Positions 1 to 9,035 are shown, counted from the first letter of the stretch. The stretch: 64,000 nt of DNA from a bacterium (GCA_030429975.1 JAUIGB010000001.1:108190-172189), one strand, 5' to 3'. Numbers and translations are program-made. Notes: generated by a model not told the origin, from the letters alone.

Positions 1-124
1 CGTTATCCCTCCTCTCAAATCCCCAAACAGCCAAGGCCTGGTTTGATGATTTGGGCGGCTACGCCGTAGGTAACAACGCCCTACCAGTATAACATCGCTC
101 GTTTATACATCGATGCAGGTATGT

Positions 125-130
125 TATAGT
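125..130 (+). promoter_or_regulatory. -10 element of the first gene
   Basis: TATAGT lies 10 bases before the ATG at 141, so the predicted mRNA leader is only a few bases long and no Shine-Dalgarno is visible. The rest of 1-124 has no supported gene. Near the left edge the minus strand reads GAGAGGAGGGATAACG, which looks like the ribosome-binding site of a leftward gene whose start lies just outside the window. Confidence 0.45.
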
Positions 131-140
131 TGCCTCCATC

Positions 141-824
141 ATGAATAGTGAACGACCAAGTTTGGACAAATTAGCATATGGCTTCGAAAAAGCCAACGTT
201 ATGCAATTGTCACAGCCAGATAGTATTCCGTATCAGGCAAATGTACTGGGCGTAGGCCCAACGGTCGCGGAACTAGGCAAGGATATTGCCTTTTGGCGAA
301 GAGATTTGATGTGGACCAACGTGGCCGAAACGTATGAAGGGACCGACGTGGCGGTCGGGGCGCAAGATAACACTAGTTTTGAGCTTTATGACATGACGGA
401 TATTGAAGACATAGCGCCACCAGAATATTTCGATCGTATATACGGATATGCGCCAGACTTTGAACAACTAACCAACAAAGAACGTAAAGCGCTCTTCAAG
501 TCCCTCATTAGCTTACTCAAATACGATGGTTCGTTACTTGTTACAGAGTCAGAGCAAAACGCCCTGCCGAGCGAAACACGTTACGTAAAACAACGAAGAT
601 TATCTATACACACAAAGTCACGATACAAAGCAAAGACCGCGCCGGAAAATACGGTTATTAATTATGGATCAATGACATCGCATTACGACGCGGAACCTAT
701 GGTTTCCGCCATATCACCGGACTCGAAAAAATTATTTGATTCCGTGTTAAAAGTGAGCGGCCTAGCAGTTGCTTCCGCGATTTTTGGCCTGATAGCTACG
801 AAAAAATTTGGAAAAAGTAATTAA
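141..824 (+). CDS. hypothetical tail-anchored membrane protein
   Basis: This is a 227-residue protein that I do not recognise. The first ~195 residues are hydrophilic with no signal peptide. One hydrophobic helix near residues 200-220 (VSGLAVASAIFGLIATKK) is followed by a short basic tail, which suggests a cytoplasmic protein anchored by its C-terminus. The middle (KERKALFKSLISLLKYDGSLL) is predicted helical. The ATG at 141 is the first in frame and sits behind a -10 box. The next gene has its own promoter, so this is probably monocistronic. It is likely real because the frame is long and no competing frame is plausible. Confidence 0.7.
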   Translation: MNSERPSLDKLAYGFEKANVMQLSQPDSIPYQANVLGVGPTVAELGKDIAFWRRDLMWTNVAETYEGTDVAVGAQDNTSFELYDMTDIEDIAPPEYFDRIYGYAPDFEQLTNKERKALFKSLISLLKYDGSLLVTESEQNALPSETRYVKQRRLSIHTKSRYKAKTAPENTVINYGSMTSHYDAEPMVSAISPDSKKLFDSVLKVSGLAVASAIFGLIATKKFGKSN

Positions 825-847
825 TCCCACAAAAACAGCGCATATGG

Positions 848-877
848 TTGCGATTGGCACCCGTCCGTCTCTATAAT
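848..877 (+). promoter_or_regulatory. promoter of the ABC transporter operon
   Basis: TTGCGA (848-853), an 18-base spacer and TATAAT (872-877). The start codon follows 8 bases after the -10, so the transcript would have almost no leader. Confidence 0.55.
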
Positions 878-885
878 GGAACGTA

Positions 886-1695
886 ATGCCAAAATCTGCC
901 TCACAACCTGTTATCGCATTAAAGAGCCTTGTAAAACGGTATGGAATGGGCGATGCCGAGCAAACGGTTTTAAACAAAATAGATCTGAAAATAAACAAAG
1001 GCGAGTTCATAGCAATTATGGGACCAAGTGGCTGTGGCAAAACCACCCTCCTAAATGTCATCGGTCTGTTAGATCACGCCGATGATGGTGATTACAAACT
1101 AGACGGTCGGTCAGTCGATACGTTGTCTAGTTGGCGCAGAGCACGCATTCGTAGCGAACAAATAGGGTTTGTTTTCCAAAGCTTTAATTTAATCCCCCGA
1201 CTAAGCGTCATTGATAATGTAGCACTACCCTTAACATACAAAGGTTTTAGCAAAACAAAACGCTCGATAAAGGCAAGCGAGATGCTCAGTACCTTTCACC
1301 TATCGAATCGAGAGTACTATATGCCCTGGCAACTGTCCGGCGGGCAGACTCAGCGAGTCGCCATAGCACGGGCACTTGTAAATAATCCGTCTATTATTCT
1401 AGCGGACGAGCCCACCGGTAACCTAGATAGTCGATCCAGCCACGTAATCATGGAAGAACTTTCTGACATTCATCAGCGCGGTAATACGATTATTATGGTT
1501 ACCCATAACCCAAACCTTACTAGCTATGCTAGTCGTGTGATAACTATGCTGGATGGCCAGATTGCAAGCGATACGCAGGCACCGCGAAGCAAACGATCAA
1601 AATCAGCGTTAAAACGTCGCCTAGATTCACAGCGAAAGCCTACCAAATCGACCAATCGAAAGACAAAAAAGACTACCAAAAAGGGGTCTAAATAA
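886..1695 (+). CDS. ABC transporter ATP-binding protein, MacB/LolD type
   Basis: This is the ATPase subunit of an ABC exporter. Visible motifs are Walker A GPSGCGKTT (residues ~45-53), a Q-loop in FVFQSFNLIPRLS, the signature LSGGQTQRVAIARAL, Walker B IILADEPTGNLD and the switch histidine in VTHN. The layout matches the MacB/LolD/FtsE family that pairs with FtsX-fold permeases. After residue ~230 there is a ~40-residue Lys/Arg/Ser/Thr-rich tail that is not part of the core fold. The stop overlaps the next ATG by one base (TAATG), so the two proteins are translationally coupled and form one complex at the membrane. The substrate cannot be read from sequence; peptides, lipoproteins or drugs are typical of the family. 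Confidence 0.93.
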   Translation: MPKSASQPVIALKSLVKRYGMGDAEQTVLNKIDLKINKGEFIAIMGPSGCGKTTLLNVIGLLDHADDGDYKLDGRSVDTLSSWRRARIRSEQIGFVFQSFNLIPRLSVIDNVALPLTYKGFSKTKRSIKASEMLSTFHLSNREYYMPWQLSGGQTQRVAIARALVNNPSIILADEPTGNLDSRSSHVIMEELSDIHQRGNTIIMVTHNPNLTSYASRVITMLDGQIASDTQAPRSKRSKSALKRRLDSQRKPTKSTNRKTKKTTKKGSK

Positions 1696-2930
1696 TGCGA
1701 CTGTTGCTACTTTATCATCTGGGGTGTGCCGTAGAGTCATTGCGAGCTAATCGTTCACGGACTATTCTGACCGTTTTAGGAATTACAATTGGCATCGCGA
1801 GCATTATTGTTATCTTGGCCCTTAGCGCCGGGGCTTCGCGGATCGTCAAAGAACAAGTGAGCGATCTGGGTGGTGGCGTGGCAGTGGTCCGCGCTGGCGT
1901 AACGGAAACGGAGCCACAAATCAACAACATAACGGCGGCCCTGTCCGGCACGAAGACGGCCAGCAACCTGAGCGAATATGACCTAGAAGATATCAAGTCC
2001 ATTGAAGGCGTCACCGCTGTAGCCCCGTTAATGCTAATCGGGGGTGATGTAACAGCTGGCGAAAACACGCCAAAGGTCGTGCAAATAGTAGCCACCAATC
2101 CTGCCCTGCCCGACGTGATTGATCTAACGATGGACGAAGGCCAATTTATCGATAGCGTTACCAATGAACAAACGGCAGTCGTCGGCGCGCAACTGGCAAT
2201 TGACCTATTTGGTACCGAGCAGGCAGCCGGTCGCACGTTTACTACGCACGGTCAAAAGTTCACGGTTATCGGTATATTAAAACGTCAAAACAAACCGATA
2301 AACTACAACAACGTGGATTTTGATTACGCCGCCATCATCAGTATCAATAGTGGCAAAAGGTTCAACCAAGACATAGCGTCTATACAACAGATCAACATTC
2401 GCGCCATAAACAACGAAAAATTACCTGAAGTTATAAATCAAATTGACAAAGAACTGACGGAAAATCATTTTGGCGAAAAGGATTTTACGATACTCGCCGG
2501 CGATGACCTGGCCCGCCCGGCTAACGAGATGTTTTATGCCGTAGGTGCCGTGTTATCAATCGTCGCGGGTATTTCACTACTGGTTGGCGGTATAGGCGTG
2601 ATGAATATAATGCTCGTCGGAGTCGCTGAACGTACGCGCGAGATTGGTATTCGTAAGGCCTTGGGAGCTTCTAACACTCACATAGTTTGGCAATTTCTAT
2701 TGGAATCACTGGTGATGAGTATCGTTGGCGGGCTACTAGGATATGTATTCGGCTACCTATTCGCTTTCGGTATAGCCAGAACGTTCCTAACCTTCAATCC
2801 AGAATTCAACTGGGAGATCGCTGGCGCGGCGTTTGGCATCGCTCTCATCGTAGGTCTATTGTTCGGTTTGTACCCGGCGATACGCGCCGCGCGTAAGGAC
2901 CCCATAGCATCACTGCGACAGTATCATTAA
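1695..2930 (+). CDS. ABC transporter permease, MacB/FtsX family
   Basis: This 411-residue membrane subunit partners with the preceding ATPase. An N-terminal transmembrane helix (LTVLGITIGIASIIVILAL) is followed by an extracytoplasmic MacB-type domain (~residues 55-265). Three C-terminal helices carry the family-typical GGIGVMNIMLVGVAERTREIGIRKALGA segment in shortened form. The end, PAIRAARKDPIASLR, is the classical MacB/FtsX permease terminus. Four helices in a 1+3 arrangement with a large external domain indicate a mechanotransmission-type exporter and not a channel importer. No adaptor (MacA-like) gene is adjacent, which fits a cell with one membrane. Confidence 0.92.
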   Translation: MRLLLLYHLGCAVESLRANRSRTILTVLGITIGIASIIVILALSAGASRIVKEQVSDLGGGVAVVRAGVTETEPQINNITAALSGTKTASNLSEYDLEDIKSIEGVTAVAPLMLIGGDVTAGENTPKVVQIVATNPALPDVIDLTMDEGQFIDSVTNEQTAVVGAQLAIDLFGTEQAAGRTFTTHGQKFTVIGILKRQNKPINYNNVDFDYAAIISINSGKRFNQDIASIQQINIRAINNEKLPEVINQIDKELTENHFGEKDFTILAGDDLARPANEMFYAVGAVLSIVAGISLLVGGIGVMNIMLVGVAERTREIGIRKALGASNTHIVWQFLLESLVMSIVGGLLGYVFGYLFAFGIARTFLTFNPEFNWEIAGAAFGIALIVGLLFGLYPAIRAARKDPIASLRQYH

Positions 2931-2943
2931 TACGAAAATATGA

Positions 2944-2949
2944 TATAAT
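2944..2949 (+). promoter_or_regulatory. -10 element upstream of the gene at 3001
   Basis: ATGATATAATATCC contains a consensus TATAAT. A transcript from here would have a ~45-base leader ending in a good Shine-Dalgarno (AAGGAG). A second GATAAT lies about 15 bases further downstream. Confidence 0.45.
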
Positions 2950-3000
2950 ATCCGAATTGTTTTGATAATCCTATGTCAAAACTCGTTCGAAGGAGTAGTT

Positions 3001-3399
3001 ATGCCCATTGAGGTGCATACTGGGTCGGAATACGGCTGGGTCAAGGAGGTCGTCAAAGAGCGACCGCGCAAGATCGAGCCACTCCGGTTCAGTAGCCGTG
3101 ACATCCATGGCGTTCTGTGGACATGGCAAAGAGAAGGTTGGCCCCAAAGGCTAATCGTCAGCGCGATGCCATCACGCCTCGTTGAGTATCCGTCACCCAC
3201 TCGTGGCCTATCCATGGTTCGTATGTGGGCCGAAGGTATGGACATCGAGATGAACATTCCCGTCGCGGAATTACCTCATGTGGTACTTGGCGGTACGTTC
3301 ATCATCACCACCGTGTTGCCGATGGGTAATGACGAATTGATCCAACCCGTCGATGGCCTATCAGAAGCCCTGACCGATATCTACGGCCTGCGCCGATAA
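3001..3399 (+). CDS. hypothetical protein, 132 residues
   Basis: I do not recognise this protein. The ORF track begins at 2962, but the ATG at 3001 has GAAGGAG placed seven bases upstream, so 3001 is the better start. The product is soluble, with no signal peptide or membrane helix. The central part (PQRLIVSAMPSRLVEYPSP) looks like short beta strands, suggesting a small beta-rich domain. It has its own promoter and a strong hairpin immediately after the stop, so it is a single-gene unit. Confidence 0.7.
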   Translation: MPIEVHTGSEYGWVKEVVKERPRKIEPLRFSSRDIHGVLWTWQREGWPQRLIVSAMPSRLVEYPSPTRGLSMVRMWAEGMDIEMNIPVAELPHVVLGGTFIITTVLPMGNDELIQPVDGLSEALTDIYGLRR

Positions 3400-3410
3400 T
3401 CGAACGAACA

Positions 3411-3464
3411 CCGCCCCCTGGGGAGACTGGCAGTCGCCAGACCCACGGGGCGGTTTCGCATTTT
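3411..3464. terminator. nested GC-rich hairpin between convergent genes
   Basis: CCGCCCC (3411-3417) pairs with GGGGCGG (3447-3453), and an inner CTGG...CCAG stem (3427-3440) sits in the loop. The right side continues TTTCGCATTTT. It follows the stop of the rightward gene and abuts the stop of the leftward isomerase gene at 3463. It is probably the terminator of the rightward gene; the two-level stem is unusual for a simple terminator. Confidence 0.65.
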
Positions 3465-4509
3465 AGGCTAGTTCTTTTTTGAGCTTTTCAACCAAATCAA
3501 CCGGTGTTGGGTCAACGCCGTTGAGAATAGCCACGTAAATACTAGCAAAGTCGGCGAATATGCATGCGTATAGCATTTGCTTTAGTGGCGTATCACCGAC
3601 TAATTCTATGCGTTTTGCCTTTGGTCGTTTTCCGGATAGTAGTTTGTCGCTAATCTCGAAACGTTTTAGTATTCGCGGGTGTTCAAACGAACCGATTATA
3701 TCGAAAACGACGAAAGGTTTTTCGACCGGATGCGATGACCAGCCAATAAACTCATTGTGATTCATCTCTGGGTAGACGTTCCAAAAAGCAATGTTTTTGG
3801 CATTTTCGTTCCAACTAATCTTCCACTTATAGGCCAGCGGACCCGTCAATCTACCACCATAAAATACAGGTGTTTTACCGACGGATTCCAACGCCAATTG
3901 CTTGGCGGGGTTCTTTTCTGTAGGTACGCTAGCCTCCCAATTCTGGGTTTGTTCATGTAACCATTCAGCCGTCTTTGCAATTTCATCGTAATAATCACCG
4001 GAACTAACGCCAAAATGAGCTAGTAGCGCTGTTAGCGCGCGCATTTGCGCGACAACAGTCATACGTGGCTCTACGAGCTTTCGGTCTGGCAATACTACGT
4101 GCGTGGTATTGCCCTCTTTTGCTCGCTCTAGAAGCTTGCCGCCAGACGTCGCGATAGCCACCTGCGCGCCTCGATCCAAAGCAACGTCCAAAGCACTCAA
4201 TGTTTCTTCCGTGTTGCCCGAACAACTGGTTACTATTACCAGCGTATTCTTCCCTACGTAGGCGGGTAGATTGTAGTTGCGCACTACCTCTAGTGGTAAG
4301 GTTAGTTCTTCCTTTAACCACTCATTGACCACCAATGCAGCTAGCACCGATCCACCCATGCCGGTTACTACAACCTGGGCTATTTCACGTCCGTCATGGT
4401 CTGGATTTACTATTCGTGCATCAAAATTAACCTGCTCCCATTCCCCTGCTGCTACTCCCAATGCTCCTTCTGGGTCGCGTTGTTTCAAGACATTTGCGTC
4501 GTCTAGCAT
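3463..4509 (-). CDS. bifunctional phosphoglucose/phosphomannose isomerase
   Basis: It interconverts fructose 6-phosphate with glucose 6-phosphate and with mannose 6-phosphate, linking central sugar metabolism to cell-surface sugar synthesis. An N-terminal SIS domain shows VVVTGMGGSVLAA and the phosphosugar loop VIVTSCSGNTEETLSAL. The C-terminal bacterial PGI/PMI domain shows YPEMNHNEFIGW, where the conserved Glu and His residues of this family lie. The 348-residue length is normal for the family. AGGAGG lies just before the ATG at 4509. The gene is transcribed divergently from the next one; the shared spacer has -10-like sequences on both strands. Confidence 0.92.
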   Translation of the reverse strand: MLDDANVLKQRDPEGALGVAAGEWEQVNFDARIVNPDHDGREIAQVVVTGMGGSVLAALVVNEWLKEELTLPLEVVRNYNLPAYVGKNTLVIVTSCSGNTEETLSALDVALDRGAQVAIATSGGKLLERAKEGNTTHVVLPDRKLVEPRMTVVAQMRALTALLAHFGVSSGDYYDEIAKTAEWLHEQTQNWEASVPTEKNPAKQLALESVGKTPVFYGGRLTGPLAYKWKISWNENAKNIAFWNVYPEMNHNEFIGWSSHPVEKPFVVFDIIGSFEHPRILKRFEISDKLLSGKRPKAKRIELVGDTPLKQMLYACIFADFASIYVAILNGVDPTPVDLVEKLKKELA

Positions 4510-4599
4510 TATTCCTCCTGTTTAGGCTATTGCAAGCTCTGATATTACTATGATACACTTTTTACAGTTAAAGCATAAGTTTTACGGTAAAAGGTGGGA

Positions 4600-5283
4600 A
4601 TGCCAGAAACATCTACAGACGAGCAGGAATTAGCTAAGGCGCTGGATAGCGTTGCTAGTCTTGGTCAAGCAAAACCTAGCGTATCGGCAAACGACGTCGC
4701 AAACAGCCCTCATGACAAGGGTATGCAGCCTATTGTTCCAGCCGGTTCACCTGTCGCCCCTAGTCCGACTACTCCACCAACAGATGGGACCGATAATGCC
4801 GTCGTGGCTGACAACACTAGTGTGCCGGACGTACCAGAACACACGACTATTACTATGCCTAGTTCACAAAACGACGCTGTCGATGAAATCGCTGCGGAAG
4901 AAGATGAAACGAACGATGAAGCTGTCACCGCGCCAACGCCAGAAGCCGAAGAGCCTGTCGAAAAGCCCGCGGATGAAAGTCCTCCCGTCGAAATGCCAAA
5001 GCCTAACGACGCACCCGAACCTCCCGTAGGCTCTGGACCACTGGATTCAATCAAGTCTGAGGCTTTGAACGAATTGCGACCATTGGTCGGCAAACTAGAG
5101 CTACCGCCAGAGGAAAAGTTTGACACATTACTATTGCTACTACGAAGCACGGACGATACCGACCTAATCGCCCCAGCGCACGAAGCCGCTAAATCTATTA
5201 CGGACGAGACAAAACGTGCCGCCGCCCTACTAGAAGTTATCAAAGAAATAGACTACCTCACCAAACAAAAACCAGCCAACTAA
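4600..5283 (+). CDS. hypothetical acidic protein with a disordered N-terminus
   Basis: I do not recognise this protein. The track starts at a GTG (4594), but AAAAGG sits better in front of the ATG at 4600, giving 227 residues. The first ~145 residues are Pro/Glu/Asp/Thr-rich and almost certainly disordered. The last ~80 residues (from SIKSEALNELRPLVGKLELP to the end) form a compact helical region with repeated leucines (FDTLLLLLRSTDD). There is no signal peptide or membrane helix, so a cytoplasmic scaffold or adaptor is possible. It ends in a strong terminator. Confidence 0.7.
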   Translation: MPETSTDEQELAKALDSVASLGQAKPSVSANDVANSPHDKGMQPIVPAGSPVAPSPTTPPTDGTDNAVVADNTSVPDVPEHTTITMPSSQNDAVDEIAAEEDETNDEAVTAPTPEAEEPVEKPADESPPVEMPKPNDAPEPPVGSGPLDSIKSEALNELRPLVGKLELPPEEKFDTLLLLLRSTDDTDLIAPAHEAAKSITDETKRAAALLEVIKEIDYLTKQKPAN

Positions 5284-5310
5284 AAATCCTCCGTAGCGGA
5301 GGATTTTTTT
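5284..5310. terminator. bidirectional intrinsic terminator
   Basis: AAATCCTCCG-TAG-CGGAGGATTT is followed by TTTT on the plus strand and by a U-run on the minus strand. It serves both converging genes (stop codons at 5283 and 5321). Confidence 0.92.
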
Positions 5311-5320
5311 AATCTATGAA

Positions 5321-6619
5321 CTAGTCCTTGTCATCGTGATGGCGAATGTGTGGTGGGTCTATGAGAGTCTTGGAGTGTTTGTGAGCGTCCATGACGGCAG
5401 TATCTAGATCTCGGCGACTCTTTAGATAGTACACCACGCCAAACGTTATAGCGGACACACCTACTAGTCCCGCTATAACTTCTAACGGTCCTGTTTGCGG
5501 CAGGGCTTCTACGCCCGCACATTCTTTGTTAATCTTGACCGTCGCGGTGTCGTCCTTTTCACCATTCTGAGTACTGATTGTCCCTGTGTTTACTAGCGTG
5601 TTCAGGCCACATTCTAGTTTGGACGCTTTTGGTAGCGTCGCGGTGAACCATACATAGGCATTGCCACCTGGTGAATAACTGCCTATATTAACGCCACTGC
5701 TTGATACGATGTTGTTGCTACTGACACTCTTACCCTCTGGGTAACTGCCGTTTTTAATATTGGTCGAGCCGTTTACCATGCTAACGCCACTAGGCAGTTG
5801 GTCTATGGCGACTACGTCCAGCTGATTGGAGTTGCCGGTGTTATCGTAATATATCTGATAGTCGACCTTTTGGCCTGGTTTCGCCGTAATACTATCGTGC
5901 CACTTGTTGCTTCCGTGCGGACGGACACTTTTTTCGACAATGAAATCTGGCGATGACATCGATACTTTTACCTTGAATACCGCGTAACCAGAGTATTGAT
6001 TACATCCCGGCAACTGACCATTCATAGACTGATAGCCTACTAGCGCACCGGTATTGGTAACTATGTTGTCAGACAGAGTGAATCCGCTGGTATTATTCAC
6101 GTTGTTGTAATACCGCGCCGAACCCTGAACATAGCTGACATTAAACCTCTTGTCGCTAGTCATGACGGCGTCATCCCAAATTTCCTGTGGGCTCGCGTTG
6201 TCGGCGCTAATAAAACCGTCTAATTGTACCGACTTGCCATAGTCACTAGGTACACTGACGGCGATTCGAGTGTTAGTCGCCGTTAGATTCAAATCAGCTT
6301 TAGCATTGTTGTGCACAAACACGCGCACCCAATATTCCTTGCCGTCCTGAACTTCCAGGTTATTCTGCCAACCACCCGAACTAGTGTTGCTGGTTGGCTT
6401 TATGTTCATGAAATCCCGTTCGTCACCATAACTAGAGTTGTTGGTAATTGAATTAAACGTGATATGCGGCGCTGCATTTTGGATCGTATACGTTGGTCGC
6501 TGAGGTCCATAGGCGGTTGCTACGCTAGCACTCGCCAATAAGGCGACGGATACACTGAACACTATAGTTATCCGGTTGATAACTAGCTTTCTGACATTGG
6601 TAAGTATTTTGTTGTTCAT
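5321..6619 (-). CDS. LPQTG-anchored surface protein with DUF11-like domain
   Basis: This is a secreted protein probably fixed to the cell wall by sortase. The track starts at 6634, but GAAAGG lies seven bases before the second ATG at 6619, which is preferred. A signal peptide (IVFSVSVALLASASVATAYG) precedes a beta-rich ectodomain. A DUF11/isopeptide-like repeat (residues ~230-365) includes KPGQKVDYQIYYDNTG. The C-terminus has LPQTG, a hydrophobic span and KSRR. The tail after the span is ~30 residues and ends DPPHIRHHDDKD, much longer than the usual few residues of sortase substrates. It is co-transcribed with the 778-residue gene, 20 bases upstream. A sortase is not in this window. Confidence 0.85.
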   Translation of the reverse strand: MNNKILTNVRKLVINRITIVFSVSVALLASASVATAYGPQRPTYTIQNAAPHITFNSITNNSSYGDERDFMNIKPTSNTSSGGWQNNLEVQDGKEYWVRVFVHNNAKADLNLTATNTRIAVSVPSDYGKSVQLDGFISADNASPQEIWDDAVMTSDKRFNVSYVQGSARYYNNVNNTSGFTLSDNIVTNTGALVGYQSMNGQLPGCNQYSGYAVFKVKVSMSSPDFIVEKSVRPHGSNKWHDSITAKPGQKVDYQIYYDNTGNSNQLDVVAIDQLPSGVSMVNGSTNIKNGSYPEGKSVSSNNIVSSSGVNIGSYSPGGNAYVWFTATLPKASKLECGLNTLVNTGTISTQNGEKDDTATVKINKECAGVEALPQTGPLEVIAGLVGVSAITFGVVYYLKSRRDLDTAVMDAHKHSKTLIDPPHIRHHDDKD

Positions 6620-6638
6620 TTCCGTGCCTTTCATTTGT

Positions 6639-8975
6639 TTATAATCTGCCGTTCAAACTATCGCCACCTATACTAGGTCCAGCACTTGGTCGCGGAATAT
6701 TAGGCCTAGCGCCTGGCGCTATACTACTGTTGCCACTATCTGGGCGGAACGATGGAATGATACTATCCGGCCTAGAAAAAGGCAAACTAAACTGCGGAGT
6801 TCCTGGTTGTCGACCCTGGAAAGGTGTCGGTGGCTTAGGATCTAACCATGGTGGCTTATCCAATCCGGGTGGGTTATCCGTCGGTGGGTTGTCGTCAGGC
6901 GGAGGAGGGGGGATATTAGGTGGTGGAGGATTATTAGGCGGAGGCGGGTTGTTAGGCGGTGGAGGATTATATGTCTCCCTAGGGGGCGTGTAGTTATTTA
7001 CCGGCGCACGGTATGTTTGTTGCGGTTGATAGACCGGCTTTGGAGGCGGAGGAGGCAACTCACGAATCCGCTGTCCACCACACTGCTCACGAAGCTCCAA
7101 AGTCTTCATATGATGAGGAGGGTTTGGGTCTTTGAAGGTGATAATCGTCTTGGTACCGTTCGGACCATCGGGATCAACATAATTATCCCAGGCTAGCTGG
7201 AAGTCACTTCCCGGATGACGTACACCGGTGTTTTCGAAATCATAGTCAGCGCCCCATTCACTCTCGTAGGCATGATTGATTGGCACGCCCGTTTCGATCT
7301 TTGTCGACGGATCAGTCAATATATCCATCACGCGCTGGTGATATTCAGAATACATCGCCGTGTTTATCTTGAATTCATTTGCCAGCCGGTTGGCGGACTG
7401 CATATCATCCGGCAAGTTATCCAATCCCATAGCATGAACAATAGACGAGAATTGATGTGGAGAGTTTTTCCAGCGGTTTTCCGTCAGATCATGCAGGCCA
7501 GGTTTGTTTAATAATTGCGTATCGCCATTTAGCTCGGGACCCATCCCATGGGTGCTGGTTTTGTCGTGATAGAAGGGATTCTCGTCCGCTTTGTAGCCAA
7601 ACTCCTTGTTGGCTATTTGCTCTGGCGTTAGGGGTACGTCTTCCGTACCATGTTTTGGTACACTACCATCACCTTCGCCATTGTTCGGCAGGCCAGACCG
7701 CGATCCTGATTCCACGCCACGACCAGTAAAGTAGTTTACTTCATCACGTATCCATTGACCCGGATTATTACGTAGCCAGTTAACCCCCGGTGTCTTTTTG
7801 ACCATAGTGTCGAACGCACCAGTATTACTCAGTATCTGGCCGACAGCACCGCCGGCAACAGCGAACAATCCAGCCATGCCCAATGCACGTTTCATGACCT
7901 TTTGACGAACCTCGACCACGCCGTTATACATCTCGGCCACCGCAGAGGCGCTAGCTTCCATAACTTTGTCAACGTCCTCGTTAACACCCTCGAACATCTT
8001 TTGCAGTTGACCGCGCTTATGTTCCTCTAGTTGTCGTCCAGAACGCGAATCCGCGGAAGCGAATCCACGAAAACCACGAAGCCCCATGGTCACGCCAAAT
8101 CCGGCCATAGCACCAAATGCCGCTCCACCAGTAAGTGCACCTACAGCGAGTCCCGATCCGGCTATGGCCGCGCCAAACAATATGTGTTTTGCCAGGCGAC
8201 GTACGCGCCCGCCTTTATTCAGGGCCTTGCAGAACTTGCCGTACAGCGTGCCTTCTAGTTTTTCGTTGGTCATGTCGCGCAGACGAGTCTGATCTTCGTC
8301 CATCATCATCCAGCCTTTTTCATAGGCTTTTTGACGAAGTTCAGCCTTGCGACTATCATCAATATCTTTGCCGTCGGCGTCTTTGCCCTGCCAAAGTTCC
8401 GTCAGTTCACTATCGGCACTTAGTTTTAATTGGACAAGCTTGCTCAACTTTGCGCTATATTCACCCTCGACTTGCGCGTAATCAATCTTTTTCTGAACAT
8501 CGTTTTCGTCGACATCCTTAATCTTTACGCCTTTTTTGCCAAACATGCGAGTAGAACCACGTTTTTTGCCCAAGGCGGCCATTTTTTCGCGAAGCTCGTC
8601 CAGGTCAGCCTCTAGATCCGCTATCCTGTCGGCGATTGGCCTCTTGCGCTCCTCTTCCTCACTTGCTAATACCTCTTCGGTAGAACGAGCATTTTTAGGG
8701 GCACCGATTATATCTGGCTCATCCGGGTTTGCTTCGTTTTCGTCCGGCTTATTCTCGGATTCCGGGGAATCATTAGGTTTTGACTCGTCATCAATGGCCC
8801 CTAGCCCATAGTGACCCATGCTCTGGTTATATCTTTGTAGAGCCTTTTCGTCATCAGACAGATTCTCGTGTTTTTTTCTGCCGAAACGACGAACAGAACG
8901 AACAGCCGCTGCTTTTGCATCGGCCGGAGATGGTTTCTTCTCTGAACCGTCCTTTGGGGCGTCTTCTTCTGGCAT
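6639..8975 (-). CDS. large membrane protein with proline-rich C-terminus
   Basis: This is an unrecognised 778-residue protein. The N-terminus is acidic and charged. Residues ~118-135 form a coiled-coil-like stretch (RIADLEADLDELREKMAAL). Two hydrophobic regions follow at ~262-300 (Gly/Ala-rich) and ~362-382. The remaining ~390 residues are probably external: a folded middle, then from ~637 a proline-rich region with PPPPNN-type repeats. That layout suggests a protein anchored in the membrane that crosses the wall with a stiff Pro-rich arm. It heads a two-gene operon with the LPQTG protein. There is no clear Shine-Dalgarno before 8975; the leader is A-rich. Confidence 0.78.
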   Translation of the reverse strand: MPEEDAPKDGSEKKPSPADAKAAAVRSVRRFGRKKHENLSDDEKALQRYNQSMGHYGLGAIDDESKPNDSPESENKPDENEANPDEPDIIGAPKNARSTEEVLASEEEERKRPIADRIADLEADLDELREKMAALGKKRGSTRMFGKKGVKIKDVDENDVQKKIDYAQVEGEYSAKLSKLVQLKLSADSELTELWQGKDADGKDIDDSRKAELRQKAYEKGWMMMDEDQTRLRDMTNEKLEGTLYGKFCKALNKGGRVRRLAKHILFGAAIAGSGLAVGALTGGAAFGAMAGFGVTMGLRGFRGFASADSRSGRQLEEHKRGQLQKMFEGVNEDVDKVMEASASAVAEMYNGVVEVRQKVMKRALGMAGLFAVAGGAVGQILSNTGAFDTMVKKTPGVNWLRNNPGQWIRDEVNYFTGRGVESGSRSGLPNNGEGDGSVPKHGTEDVPLTPEQIANKEFGYKADENPFYHDKTSTHGMGPELNGDTQLLNKPGLHDLTENRWKNSPHQFSSIVHAMGLDNLPDDMQSANRLANEFKINTAMYSEYHQRVMDILTDPSTKIETGVPINHAYESEWGADYDFENTGVRHPGSDFQLAWDNYVDPDGPNGTKTIITFKDPNPPHHMKTLELREQCGGQRIRELPPPPPKPVYQPQQTYRAPVNNYTPPRETYNPPPPNNPPPPNNPPPPNIPPPPPDDNPPTDNPPGLDKPPWLDPKPPTPFQGRQPGTPQFSLPFSRPDSIIPSFRPDSGNSSIAPGARPNIPRPSAGPSIGGDSLNGRL

Positions 8976-9006
8976 GTTTTTTGTTTTTGATTAGAACTCT
9001 GACTTG

Positions 9007-9035
9007 ATGCTAGCATAACCATAATTAACAGTCAA
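9007..9035 (-). promoter_or_regulatory. promoter of the surface-protein operon
   Basis: On the minus strand TTGACT (9030-9035), a 17-base spacer ending in TG-containing sequence, and TAGCAT (9007-9012). It predicts a leader of ~25-30 bases before the ATG at 8975. Confidence 0.65.

Noticed and set aside
4652-5243. ORFs 4652..5029 (+) and 4710..5243 (-)
   Set aside because: They are overlapping shadows of the low-complexity gene 4600-5283, with no ribosome site; the Ser/Gly-rich reverse frame mirrors its acidic codons.
6730-8811. Plus-strand ORFs across the 778-residue gene (6730, 7215, 7457, 8031, 8086, 8135, 8536)
   Set aside because: All are antisense to one continuous frame; the Gly-rich 6730..6993 frame is just the complement of the proline repeats.
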